Below are positions 9,168 through 17,965 of a stretch of 64,000 nucleotides of DNA, in pieces. The DNA comes from Streptomyces sp. NBC_01754. GTDB taxonomy: Bacteria; Actinomycetota; Actinomycetes; Streptomycetales; Streptomycetaceae. The stretch lies in NCBI RefSeq assembly GCF_035918015.1, contig NZ_CP109132.1:5394001-5458000 (forward strand). The letters run 5' to 3'. The notes under the pieces are model-generated. The model did no database searches and was not told where the DNA came from. It was given only the letters and a program-made list of their open reading frames with translations. A program made the position numbers and the translations under genes. Every line of letters starts with the position of its first letter. Within the stretch, counting starts at the first letter, position 1.

Positions 9168-10058
9168 ATGTCATTGATCTCCGAACGGGCCGCCGAGAAC
9201 CCGGTGTTCAACGGTGTGTCGGCTCCGGACGGCGGGGCGGCGGCCATCGGCGAGCTGCCCTGGATCGAGGACGCCGCAAAGCTCGCACCCAAGGACGCCC
9301 GTGAGCTGTCGGCGCTCTTCTTCGCGCAGCTCCAGATGCTCGAGGAGGGCACGCACAAGCACCAGTACGCGCGCAACACCCTCATCGAGATGAACATCTC
9401 CCTGGTCCGGTTCGCCGCGCGCCGCTTCCGCAACCGTGGCAGTGGTGACATGGAGGACATCACCCAGGTCGGCATCGTCGGCCTCATCAAGGCGATCGAC
9501 CGGTTCGAGCTCTCCCGCGAGGTCGAGTTCGCCACCTTCGCCGTCCCCTACATCGTCGGGGAGATCAAACGTTTCTTCCGTGACACCACCTGGGCCGTCC
9601 ACGTCCCCCGCCGCCTTCAGGAACTACGCGTGGAGTTGGCCAAGGCCAAGGAGGAGCTCGCCGTACGCCTGGACCGTGACCCCACGGTGAAGGAACTGGC
9701 CGAGTTCCTGGACCTCACCGAGGACGAGGTCGTCGAAGGCATCGTCGCCTCCAACGGCTACACCGCGGGCTCGCTGGACCTGCCGACCGACGCCAACGAG
9801 GCATCGGCCACGGCGACCCGTACCTTCGCCGATCTCCTGGGTGAGCCGGACGCCGCCATGGAGACGGTCGAGAACCTGCACGCGCTGGCCCCGCTCCTCG
9901 AGGATCTCGAAGAGCGCGAACGGCGCATCATAGAAATGCGCTTCGGCCAGGAGATGACCCAGGCGAAGATCGGCGCCGAGCTGGGCATCTCCCAGATGCA
10001 CGTCTCCCGCCTCCTCAGCCGCACCCTCGGCAAGCTCCGCACCGGCATGTTCGCCTGA
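9168..10058 (+). CDS. RNA polymerase sigma factor, SigB/SigF subfamily
   Basis: A 296-aa group 3 sigma factor of the SigB/SigF/SigG type, directing transcription of stress or developmental genes. Region 2 is visible as NISLVRFAARRFRNRGSGDMEDITQVG and AIDRFELSREVEFATFAVPYIVGEIKRFFRD. Region 3 contains VPRRLQELRVELAKAKEEL. Region 4 ends in LEERERRIIEMRFGQEMTQ and the HTH IGAELGISQMHVSRLLSRTL. GGGAGG lies about 9 nt before the ATG at 9168. Members of this family are usually held by an RsbW-like anti-sigma kinase and freed by a STAS antagonist; candidates for both are encoded within 7 kb. Confidence 0.93.
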   Translation: MSLISERAAENPVFNGVSAPDGGAAAIGELPWIEDAAKLAPKDARELSALFFAQLQMLEEGTHKHQYARNTLIEMNISLVRFAARRFRNRGSGDMEDITQVGIVGLIKAIDRFELSREVEFATFAVPYIVGEIKRFFRDTTWAVHVPRRLQELRVELAKAKEELAVRLDRDPTVKELAEFLDLTEDEVVEGIVASNGYTAGSLDLPTDANEASATATRTFADLLGEPDAAMETVENLHALAPLLEDLEERERRIIEMRFGQEMTQAKIGAELGISQMHVSRLLSRTLGKLRTGMFA

Positions 10059-10210
10059 GTCGCGCCGCGCAGGCGTGGTCGTCGGCTGTGCCGTGCCGCT
10101 CCGGCCCGGGCGGTCGATGCCCGGCCCGCCCTCGCCCACTGCCCTTGACGCCCTGCTCGCCCCTGTAGATCTCTGTTCGCCCCCTGTACGCCCTGAGAAT
10201 GAGGACCGCC

Positions 10211-10507
10211 GTGCTGATGGCCAACCCCGTGATACTGCGTGGTCTCGTCGACCGCTACCACGAGCTGCTCACCCAGGACAGCGCGCAGGGATCTCCTGAG
10301 GCCCGGTGCCAACTGGAGGACGTCACCTACACGTTGTGCGTGTCCACCGGTACCCGCACGGCGGACGAGGCCCTGGCCGTGGCTGAGGAGCAGCTCACCG
10401 CGGCGCTCCGAGTCACGGCACCCCGCGGTGAGCGGCCGACGGCGCTCACCGCTGCGGGGCGGCCCGACCGGACCCCCTTCGAGCGTGGTTCGTGCGTCGG
10501 CCGGTAG
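10211..10507 (+). CDS. DUF5133 domain protein
   Basis: A 98-aa protein of the actinobacterial DUF5133 family, recognised from the N terminus MLMANPVILRGLVDRYHELL and the core LEDVTYTLCVSTGTRTADEAL. The function is unknown. The GTG at 10211 with GAGGA 5 nt upstream gives the family's usual MLMA start; an ATG at 10199 precedes the Shine-Dalgarno and is less likely. The last 25 residues are low-complexity. It is the last recognisable core gene before the accessory island. Confidence 0.75.
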   Translation: MLMANPVILRGLVDRYHELLTQDSAQGSPEARCQLEDVTYTLCVSTGTRTADEALAVAEEQLTAALRVTAPRGERPTALTAAGRPDRTPFERGSCVGR

Positions 10508-10610
10508 GCGCCCGCGCCCGAGTCCGTGCGGCTGAGCCGTTCGTGGCACTCGTCATCGCCTCCGCGTCCGGGCACCGCCGTACGGTCCGTGCCCGGCGAC
10601 GTCCGACGCG
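10508..10610. other. Left edge of the accessory island
   Basis: No gene is seen here. From about here to 18.6 kb the intact core-gene pattern breaks down into fragments, mobile-element genes and lower-GC cargo. No direct repeat or attachment site marking the precise edge was found by eye. Confidence 0.35.
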
Positions 10611-11009
10611 CTACCGACCGGCTTCGCTCCAACGAGCCGGGGCCACGAGCGGAATCCGAGAGCCTGGACCACCTTTGCCGGGCCTGCCCGGTGTCACCGC
10701 CACGGACCTCGCCCGGGGTTGCGGAATGACCTCCTGGCGACTTCGGGGAGCGTGGACCCAGCCGCGGCGCACGGCTTCCACGCCGCCCTGGAACCGGGTC
10801 TGGACGCCTAATTCTTCAAGCAGTTCAGCCACACGCCTGCTGAACGTGCGGGGAGATATGTTCAATCGCCTGCACGCCGTCACATCGGGAGCTCCTGCGA
10901 GTAGTTCATGGAGTACCGGAACAAGATGATCAGGAGGGAATTCGGCTCTCTGGTTCCCGCCATGGGTTCCTTTCGTTCTTCCGGTGCCGGCCCGGTCCGG
11001 AACGCTCAA
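10611..11009 (-). pseudogene. LuxR-type HTH fragment or minimal regulator
   Basis: The frame (132 residues, TTG start at 11009) contains a clear C-terminal HTH resembling those of LuxR/NarL regulators: LNISPRTFSRRVAELLEELG followed by VQTRFQGGVEAVRRGWV. Only about 40 residues precede it and no receiver or sensor domain is visible, so it looks like the end of a larger regulator that lost its N-terminal part. The 40 residues after the HTH are basic and low-complexity, suggesting that the original stop was lost. A short functional DNA-binding protein cannot be excluded. Confidence 0.5.
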
Positions 11010-11739
11010 CTTATGTACCCCCAGCAGTAACAGATCCGGTCATTCAGCATTCCACTCGCAAACGTCCGGCACTCCCGGAGCCGTCCGGTATCGGGATTGC
11101 CCGGAGGATGCGCGTGCACACCCGGTTCCGGGGCGACACGCGGGCAACCCGCTCCGCCTGCGAGGCCGCGTCCCCCACCGGCCCCGACCATGGCTCCTAC
11201 GCGAGGTGTGATACCCGCGCCGGACGTCCGGTCCGCGACGGATGCCCCTCGCGGCCGTCGTCCGTGACGTTCGACGTCGCGGCCGCCGGCTGATCAGGAC
11301 GCCTGGCCGCACCGCTCAGGCATGTGAGTGCACCTGACGGCCGGTGGCCGGGCGGCAGGCGCACGACGGTGTTTCCGCGAGGTGCTTGCCCCGGCACCGA
11401 CAAGCCTGTCCCGATGATCGTGCTTCCGCCACCGTCATCTTGGTGCACTGCATGAAAGTGAGGGGATCAATGCGGGCGAAGCAGGCAAGGGGCGCCGCAC
11501 TGGCGAATCGCCGGAAAGCAGCGGGAACGTAAATCGCCGAAGCCCGTCCACGTGCATGAAGTAAAGGGCCGGCCCGGCGCTCGGAAGTACGGGCCACAGC
11601 ACGTCGGCCGGTGCGGCGGTGCGGATATCGGTGCGTGTCGACGGACCACAGGCCGACGTCGAGACAACCGGGTCGACGTGCGAGGTGTTTCCGACGGCGC
11701 GTCCGCGGAGGCGCCGGATGATCCGGCGGAATCCGAGCG
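11010..11739. other. Degenerate intergenic DNA of the accessory island
   Basis: About 730 nt with no frame I can assign to a family on either strand. Base composition is less biased than in core genes and short frames have no codon-position GC pattern. It is probably decayed gene or insertion-sequence material. Confidence 0.4.
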
Positions 11740-11856
11740 CGACAGGAGTCGGCCCCGAATGACGTGAAGAGTCTCACGGCGATCGTGGACCGGGTGACCT
11801 TCGACGTGCACATCGTCGAGACCGGCGCCGACAGCTTCCGCTTCAAAAGACCCAGG
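11740..11856 (+). pseudogene. Probable IS21-family istB remnant (C-terminal tail)
   Basis: A short in-frame stretch reads KSLTAIVDRVTFDVHIVETG followed by ADSFRFKRP. As I recall the family, IS21 helper ATPases (IstB) end in this way: a final helix with IxDR, then a strand with HIxETGxxSxR. No Walker motifs or istA gene are present, so this would be the last ~30 residues of a deleted element. The assignment is from memory of the family only. Confidence 0.45.
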
Positions 11857-11984
11857 AGGAGCACCGCAAGTCAGGGTGCCGATGAGTGTCTGGCACGAAC
11901 CGAAGACTCCGGCTCCGGCTCCAGGGGTGGATCCATTCTCGGGGTGCCGGTAAGAACGCTGTCACCAGCCGCAAACGAGGGGCT

Positions 11985-13052
11985 TCACGTCCGGCGACGT
12001 GCGGCGGGGTCGCGTTCGGCGACGTGTCGGGCGACTGCGTCGACGCTGGGGCGGGCGTACCGCTCCAGGGACCTGACGGAGGCGTGGCGGGAGCGGGCCA
12101 GCAGCATGGGGGTGGAGGTGCCGCCCTCCGCGTCGTGTGTCAGGGCGCTGTGGCGTAGCCGGTGCAGCGTGAAGCCGTTTAGGTCCTCGATGTCCTCGGG
12201 TGAGGCGAGCGGGTTGGCCAGCAGTCGGGTGTTCTCCTCGAAGATTTCCTCGGCCCGGCGGTAGGAGAGCCGGGCCCGGCCGGTCTCGGGGCACACGTCG
12301 AGTGTCGGCGTCCCGGCCGGGGCCTTGCGGTCGGTGAGGAACAGTGGGCCGCGGGTGCGGCGGGCGATGAGGCGAGGCAGGAGCTGGGCGGTGCCGGACT
12401 GCCAGTGAATCCACTCCGTCGCCCCGCCCTTGGCGGTGATCCTGCCGCGCTTGTCCTGCGGGTACAGGTCTTCCACGTTCAGGCACAGCACCTCATCGGC
12501 CCGTGCGGCACTTTCGTAGAGAAGCTTCCAGTACGTCTTCTCCCTGAGCCCGACGTCCAGGCGCCACAGGGCGGCGATCTGGTTCTCGGCCAGGGCCTTG
12601 GTGCGGTCCTGTGGCGCCGGCCGCCGCTCGATGCCGATCGTCGGATCGCAGGTGATCCAGCCCTGGCGCTGCCACCAGCCCATCGCCTTGCGCGCGATGG
12701 ACAGCTCCCGGTTGACGGTGTCGGCGTCCATCTCGTCCGCCCGGGCCGCCGCCAGCTCGGCGAGCACCTCGGGCAGTGCCGGGTCGTCGATCGCGGCGAC
12801 GGGGAAGACGGGCGGCTTGGCGCCCCGGCGGGCCGGACCGGTCGGCGCCGCCTCGCCGGCGAACATCCATCCCCATGTCGTCAGCGAGATCCGGTAGACC
12901 CTGGCGGAGGACTTCGCGATTCCGGCGCCGGTGAGGTACCGCTCGACCGCCGCAGTGTACGACGAGGGAGGGGCGGTCAGGGGTACGACCCGGGCGCGCG
13001 GCACACGCAGCGCGCTCCCGCTTCCGAGTTCGGTCACCAGTCCGATCGCCAT
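11985..13052 (-). CDS. Tyrosine site-specific recombinase (possible TnpI-like)
   Basis: A 355-aa phage-integrase-family recombinase. The N-terminal core-binding (SAM-like) domain covers about residues 30-125. The catalytic domain has the full set: Arg in YESAARADEVL, a Lys in ITAKGG, HRLRH (His-x-x-Arg), His in SRHASV, and the nucleophile Tyr in LERYARPS near the C terminus. It therefore looks intact. The ATG at 13052 has GGAG 5 nt upstream. A cluster of three 14-bp repeats lies 22-132 nt upstream, as expected for a recombination site adjoining its own gene. With the Tn3-type transposase remnant 2 kb away it may be the resolvase of a Tn4430-like transposon; an integrase of another element is the alternative. 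Confidence 0.88.
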   Translation of the reverse strand: MAIGLVTELGSGSALRVPRARVVPLTAPPSSYTAAVERYLTGAGIAKSSARVYRISLTTWGWMFAGEAAPTGPARRGAKPPVFPVAAIDDPALPEVLAELAAARADEMDADTVNRELSIARKAMGWWQRQGWITCDPTIGIERRPAPQDRTKALAENQIAALWRLDVGLREKTYWKLLYESAARADEVLCLNVEDLYPQDKRGRITAKGGATEWIHWQSGTAQLLPRLIARRTRGPLFLTDRKAPAGTPTLDVCPETGRARLSYRRAEEIFEENTRLLANPLASPEDIEDLNGFTLHRLRHSALTHDAEGGTSTPMLLARSRHASVRSLERYARPSVDAVARHVAERDPAARRRT

Positions 13053-13073
13053 GCCTGCTCCGCTCTTCCGGTC

Positions 13074-13184
13074 CTGCCGCAGTAAATGCGTACACCTCGT
13101 CCCGGCGGCCAGATCACCCCGCCGCAGGTCGCGGAGATCACCGTAGAGGCTCTGCCGCAGTAAATCCGGTATTTACTGGGGCAG
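13074..13184. repeat. Repeat array upstream of the recombinase: candidate recombination site
   Basis: CTGCCGCAGTAAAT occurs at 13074-13087 and again at 13152-13165. A third copy, inverted and with one mismatch, is at 13171-13184. The last two face each other across 5 nt (CCGGT), giving an inverted core, while the first is a direct copy 78 nt away. A partial CCGCAG match is at 13122-13127. An inverted core plus upstream direct copies of the same motif, next to a tyrosine recombinase gene, is the plan of the Tn4430 internal resolution site. Confidence 0.6.
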
Positions 13185-13291
13185 TTGCGTTGCCCGCTGC
13201 TCGGCGTGGTCTCAACGAATCCGCACCCCGCCCTGACTCCCTGTGAGAAAAGCGGTTGCACTGGCTGTCTTCTCGCAGACAGGGTGCGGTG

Positions 13292-14200
13292 GTGACCGGA
13301 ACAGAGATCGAACTCCCCGTCGTGGATGGGGTCCTATCCGGTGTGGACTTCGGCGGTCACGGTGACGGCGTGCTGCTCGTCCATGGCAGCGGACACAACG
13401 CTGCGGCCTGGATGGATGTGGCGTCCCATCTGGTGAGCGAGTGCCATCCCATTGCCCTCGACCTGCGTGGCCATGGGCAGACCTGGCTCGACTCCACCGG
13501 CCCCGAGCAGTACTGGCGAGACATCGGTAGCGTCGTCACCGCGCTGGCCTGGGACCGCCCCGTGCTGGTGGGCCATTCCACCGGCGGGTACGCGGTGACG
13601 GCCGCCACTGCCAGTGGACTTGTGGAACCAGCCGCCCTTTGCATCGTGGACGGCGTGGTGCTCGATGACCGTAACGCGTCACTCGCCGAGCATGCTGACG
13701 TGCGGACCACCGAGGCGGCGGACCGTTTGCGGGCGATGTTCCGCTACGGCTGGAAAGCCGACCACGACCAGATGCATGCCTATGTCGAGCAGTGCGTGCA
13801 GGAGGCCGGAGGGGACTGGCTCAACGCCGGAGCACGGCCCGGACTTGTCGAGGAGGTTACGCGGCGCTCCTTCCTACGCCGCGGCCGCTGGTGGGTACGG
13901 CGGCCGACCATCGAGGAGGTTGCGACTGTCACTGCCGTGGAGCCCGATGCAGAGGTCTTCCCAGCCGTCGATCTATACGACCGCCTCACCTGTCCGATGA
14001 CGATCGTGCTGGCCGAGGATGGCTTCTACGCCTCACGGCGCGACGAGGTGCGTGCCGTCGTCGATGCCATCCCTGGCCGCCAGCTGATCGACATCAGCTC
14101 GAACCACAACGTCCCCATGACCCGGCCCGCTGACCTCGCCGCGATCATCCTTGACCTGGTGCGAGACCGAGCTGCCACATCGGCCAGGAACGTCGATTGA
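13292..14200 (+). CDS. Alpha/beta hydrolase, cargo gene next to vgb
   Basis: A 302-aa alpha/beta-fold hydrolase with an apparently complete triad: nucleophile Ser96 in VGHSTGGY, an acidic residue in LAEDGFY, and His in SSNHNVPM. The oxyanion segment LLVHGSGHNAAAW (about residues 28-40) is present. The GTG at 13292 has AGGG 7 nt upstream. It is followed after 32 nt by a virginiamycin B lyase gene and probably shares its transcript. A/T at third codon positions is more frequent than in core genes, suggesting transfer. The substrate is unknown; an ester or lactone of the same antibiotic class is an inference from context only. Confidence 0.85.
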   Translation: MTGTEIELPVVDGVLSGVDFGGHGDGVLLVHGSGHNAAAWMDVASHLVSECHPIALDLRGHGQTWLDSTGPEQYWRDIGSVVTALAWDRPVLVGHSTGGYAVTAATASGLVEPAALCIVDGVVLDDRNASLAEHADVRTTEAADRLRAMFRYGWKADHDQMHAYVEQCVQEAGGDWLNAGARPGLVEEVTRRSFLRRGRWWVRRPTIEEVATVTAVEPDAEVFPAVDLYDRLTCPMTIVLAEDGFYASRRDEVRAVVDAIPGRQLIDISSNHNVPMTRPADLAAIILDLVRDRAATSARNVD

Positions 14201-14232
14201 TCCCCACCCCACCACCCCTACAAGGAGTTGCT

Positions 14233-15126
14233 GTGCACCACTCTGATGCCCCGGCCACCAGGGAGATCTCCGTGGCAGACAAGGAGGCTGGGCCTTACGG
14301 CATCGCAGCCGGACCTGACGGTGCGCTGTGGCTCACCCTCGCCCACAGTGGCCGCATCGCGCGTCTCACCCTCGACGGCGAACTCACCGAATACCCCCTG
14401 GACTCGTCCGAGTGCCGCCCTACGGTCATTACCCCTGGGCCCGACGGAGCACTGTGGTTCACACGGTCCCAGGACCACCGGATCGGCCGCGTCACCGCCG
14501 ACGGCGAAACGGAATCCTTCCCCGTACCGACGCCCGACAGCGGACCCTTCGGTATCACGGCCGGTCCAGACGGTGCGATGTGGTTCACGGAGATGAACAC
14601 CGACCGTATCGGCCGCATCACCTGCAAGGGAGAGATCACCGAATTCGTCCTTCCCCATACGGGCGCCTATCCCTCGGCAATCACCGCAGGCCCTGATGGG
14701 GCCCTGTGGTTCACCCTCAACCAGGCGAATGCAATCGGCCGCATCACTGTCCACGGGGACATCGTCATGCACCCACTCCCCACCGCCAGCGCCGCACCCG
14801 TGGGCATCACCAGTGACGGCGCCGCCCTGTGGTTCGTTGAGATCGCAGCGGGCCAGATCGGCAGGATCTCGGTGGATGGCGCGATCAAGGAGTTCCCGCT
14901 CCCTGACCGCACGGCCAAACCCCACGCCATCGTCGCGGCCTCCACCGGGGACTGCTGGTTCACCGAATGGAGAGCCAACCGCATTGGCCACATTACCGAT
15001 AGCGGCGAGATCGCCGAGTACAGCCTGCCGTCACCGTCGTCCGAGCCGCACGGCATCACCATGGGCTCCGATGGCGCTCTGTGGGTGGCGCTTGAGACGG
15101 GAGGTGTCGCGCGGTTGGAACCGTAG
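14233..15126 (+). CDS. vgb: Virginiamycin B lyase (streptogramin B lyase)
   Basis: A 297-aa seven-bladed beta-propeller enzyme that opens the ring of type B streptogramins by an elimination at the ester bond, giving resistance without hydrolysis. The blade repeat GPDGALWFT recurs about every 42 residues (for example at AAGPDGALWLT and TAGPDGALWFT). The C-terminal part holds the histidines of AKPHAIV and SEPHGITMG and the Glu of VALETG, which correspond to the catalytic His/Glu cluster as I remember it for Vgb. The length matches characterised Vgb proteins (about 295-300 aa). The GTG at 14233 has AAGGAG 5 nt upstream. It sits in a mobile island with lower GC than the core genes. Confidence 0.9.
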   Translation: MHHSDAPATREISVADKEAGPYGIAAGPDGALWLTLAHSGRIARLTLDGELTEYPLDSSECRPTVITPGPDGALWFTRSQDHRIGRVTADGETESFPVPTPDSGPFGITAGPDGAMWFTEMNTDRIGRITCKGEITEFVLPHTGAYPSAITAGPDGALWFTLNQANAIGRITVHGDIVMHPLPTASAAPVGITSDGAALWFVEIAAGQIGRISVDGAIKEFPLPDRTAKPHAIVAASTGDCWFTEWRANRIGHITDSGEIAEYSLPSPSSEPHGITMGSDGALWVALETGGVARLEP

Positions 15127-15171
15127 CTCGGGACGGAGAACCGCTCAGGTCAGCCATGTGCCGGTGTCGCG

Positions 15172-17965
15172 TCACACCAGCCGCCGGCGCGGCCCGATCG
15201 CCGTGCTATACCCGCAAAGGTTCATGCTTTCTCCGGTGGAGCGTACGGCCTTACCATCTGTGGCCCGAGGGCTGGGAACGGTCGCCGCGGTGAGGTTGAG
15301 ACGGGTGTCCATGTCGAGGTTCACCTCACCGTAGGGCCGGACGTGCGACCAGAACAGCGGGGTCAGGCCGCGCCGGTCGGCGGGCGTGAGGAGGTCCGCC
15401 CACTCTGGCTCGCCGAGGACGTCCTGGAGCATCAGGGTGTTCACGTACACCAGGGCCTATTGCAGAATCCGCAGGCACAGCACGAACATCTCCTGCTCGT
15501 CGCGCCGGTTGAGGCGATCTCCCCGCCCTTGCCGTAGGCGATCACGGAGTTCGCGCCGTTGGAGGACTCCATCACGTTCAGGCCCTCCTCGATCTCCCGC
15601 TGGAGGTCCTGAAGCCGCAGTAGCGGGCCACGAAAATCGTCTTCTGGGCACGGCCGACCTCCAGCATCGCCGCGTAGGTGGGGTGGGAGGCATTGCGGGT
15701 GAAGCGGCGCAGGATTGCCTCGGTGGACGCGGTGCGGGTCCGGATCGCGGTGGCGTACTTGATCATCTGGTCGTACTGCTGGGCGATGAGTTCCCAGCGG
15801 ATCGGCCGAGTCAGCGCCGGGGTGAGCTGCGGGTAGGCGTCCGGTTCGCCGGCCACCGGCCGGTACAGCTTCACCTTGTTGATCCGCTTGATGCGCGGCA
15901 GCAGGTCGAAGTTCAGCAATCTTGTAATGCCGAACCCGATCTCCGACTGGCCGTGCGAGTCCGTGTAGTTGGCTTCGACGTCCATCGTGGTGCCGTGCCG
16001 CATGGCGCCCTCGATCATCGCGGCGACCTCCGAGGCGGTGCAGTTGATCAGCTGCGAGTGGATGGCCAGCGACTTCTTCTCCACGTGCCAGTAGATGAGC
16101 ACCCTGCGGCCGCCGTAGCGCGAGTGCCACTCGGTGAACAGGTTCTGGTCGTAGGCCCGCACGTGCGTGGAATCGGAGGCGACCGCGGTCGATCCCTGTC
16201 CCCACAGGTCGGTGCTGCGGTGCTGCGGGCGGCGAAGGTGGCGTTCGCTATGTTCACGGCGATGGCGCGGGCAGCCTCCGCCGAGAGGTAGCGGCGCCGC
16301 ACGTAGCGCAGTTCGTCCTCGGTGTGGCCGTGGCCGCCGGACGCGACGGCCTTGATCCCGGTGTTCGTGCCGTAGGCGTAGATCACCAGGAGCAGCCGCT
16401 CGGCCAGGACCTCCGCCGAGAGGCTGCCGCCCCCGGAGACGGAGGTGACCGCATCGAGGCAGCCGGTGCGCAGCACCGCTTCCTTGAGCATGTCGATGAG
16501 CGGCACGACGCCCCACCGGCGCTGTACCTCGTTCTTGATCCGGCGCAGGTTGCGCGGCTCGGGCTGGGCCTCGGCCGGGGTGAGCCGGATCGCCCCGGAC
16601 TTCCGCTCGGCGATGTCCAGCCAGGACAGCTTGGGCATCCGGTCGTTCAGCAGGCCCAGTTCGGTGGTCATCTGCTCGCGCAGTTCGTCGACGAAGACCT
16701 GCGGGTCCAGTGGCTTGCGCAGTTCGCGGTAGTTCTCCTTGCGCCGCTCGGCGAAGTCCTGGGGAAGGTCCTCGTCCGGGTTGCGCCACTTGTCGGCGCC
16801 GACGACCCAGATCTCCTTGCACTTGAGCTGGTCGCGCAGGGCTTGGAAGGCGACGACCTCGTAGACCATGCGCACCACCCGGCGCCGGCCGCGCTTGTCG
16901 GTGCGGTGGACGACCTCCGCCCGGTCCCCGCCCATCGCCTTGTGCGCCGGCACCGTCTCGCCCAGCGGGTAGTACGTGGTGTTGCCCGCCGCCGCGTACC
17001 GGGCCACCAGCGCCAGGGCCTCGATCACCGGCCGGTGCGTGTGGTTGGACGAACGGAACTCCAGCACGTCCAGCAGTTTGATCAGCCCGCGCCGGTAGTG
17101 GTTGGTGTAGGACGCCTTCAACGTGGTCTGCACCGTGCGTCGGTAGACCGGGCCGCGGGTCTTGAACTCGTGCACCAGCTCTCGCAGCGTCTGTTCACCG
17201 CCCGACACGGCCGGGTAGACGACCTCGCGTACCGTGCCCTCCGGCTCGCCGATCGACGCCTCGGCGAGCTTGAAGAGGATGTTCTCCTTGCCTGACACCT
17301 TCTTGAACGCGTTGACCAGCTGCTCGGTGACCTTCTTCTCCGCCCGTGCACCGATCCGGTGAACCGTGGAGATCAGCAGCTCCACCAGCGTGTCCGTGAT
17401 CTCCCGCTCCCGCTCGTGCAGCAGCGCGGCCAGCAGCGTCACCCGCAACGGCAGCGGGTGCGTGCGCAGATGGGAGGGCGACTCCACCGCGGCCCGCGCC
17501 CGCCATACGGCCACCACCTTCGGCGCGACGTCCGTGAACAGATCCGGCGGAAGCCCGATCGCGCGGACCGCGAGCAGTTTGTCGATCTCGGTGAGCATCG
17601 TCTCCAGGCTGACGTTGCCGGGCGCTTCCTTGATCTTCCCCAGGACCGGCGGTCCGTCCTCGCCCTCGCCAGTCCCGTCGTCACCGGGTTCGGCGTCGTC
17701 CTGCTGATCGCCGCCGGCGACCAAGGCGACGATCCGCTCAATGCTCTCTGCCGTGATCCGTGCCGAGATCCGCGCCGTCAGCGTCGCCTCGGCGACCCGC
17801 AGCGCGGCTCCCACGATCCGGTCGCACCGCCCGGGGGTGGGCGGCTCGATGCACTCCGTACGACAACGGGCCAGCAGCTCCACCCGCACCTGCTCCGGCC
17901 GCCGCTCCTTGCAGGCGACGTGCTCGGCGAGCCAGGCCGCCAGCTTGTCCGCGCGCTGGCGGAGG
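15172..17965 (-). pseudogene. Tn3-family transposase (tnpA), inactivated and 5'-truncated
   Basis: Homology to Tn3-family DDE transposases runs from RADKLAAWLAEHVACKERRP (near 17955) to [18 protein letters not shown] (near 15292). Three frameshifts and a stop interrupt it. An 8-bp tandem duplication of GGTGCTGC lies at 16211-16226. A base is missing near 15621 (between FVARY and RLQDLQREIEEGL). Another is missing near 15512 (between GGEIAS and NRRDEQEMFVLCLRIL). An in-frame TAG is at 15457-15459, before [19 protein letters not shown]. The 5' part, including the N-terminal domain, is missing, and the break abuts the DUF6624 fragment. The catalytic region STAVASDST is still readable. The element cannot transpose by itself. 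Confidence 0.9.
16211..16226. repeat. 8-bp tandem duplication causing the first tnpA frameshift
   Basis: GGTGCTGC is repeated twice without spacer (16211-16218, 16219-16226). Removing one copy rejoins the frames FAARST and DLWGQGSTAVASDS, so this is a simple slippage event that broke tnpA. Confidence 0.85.

Noticed and set aside
11764..12264. A 166-codon frame on the plus strand crossing into the recombinase gene
   Set aside because: Only its first 30 codons resemble a protein family; the rest is antisense to the intact recombinase.
13053..13291. An extended N terminus for the hydrolase from an ATG at 13256
   Set aside because: The GTG at 13292 has a ribosome binding site and gives the normal family start; the extra residues are not hydrolase-like.
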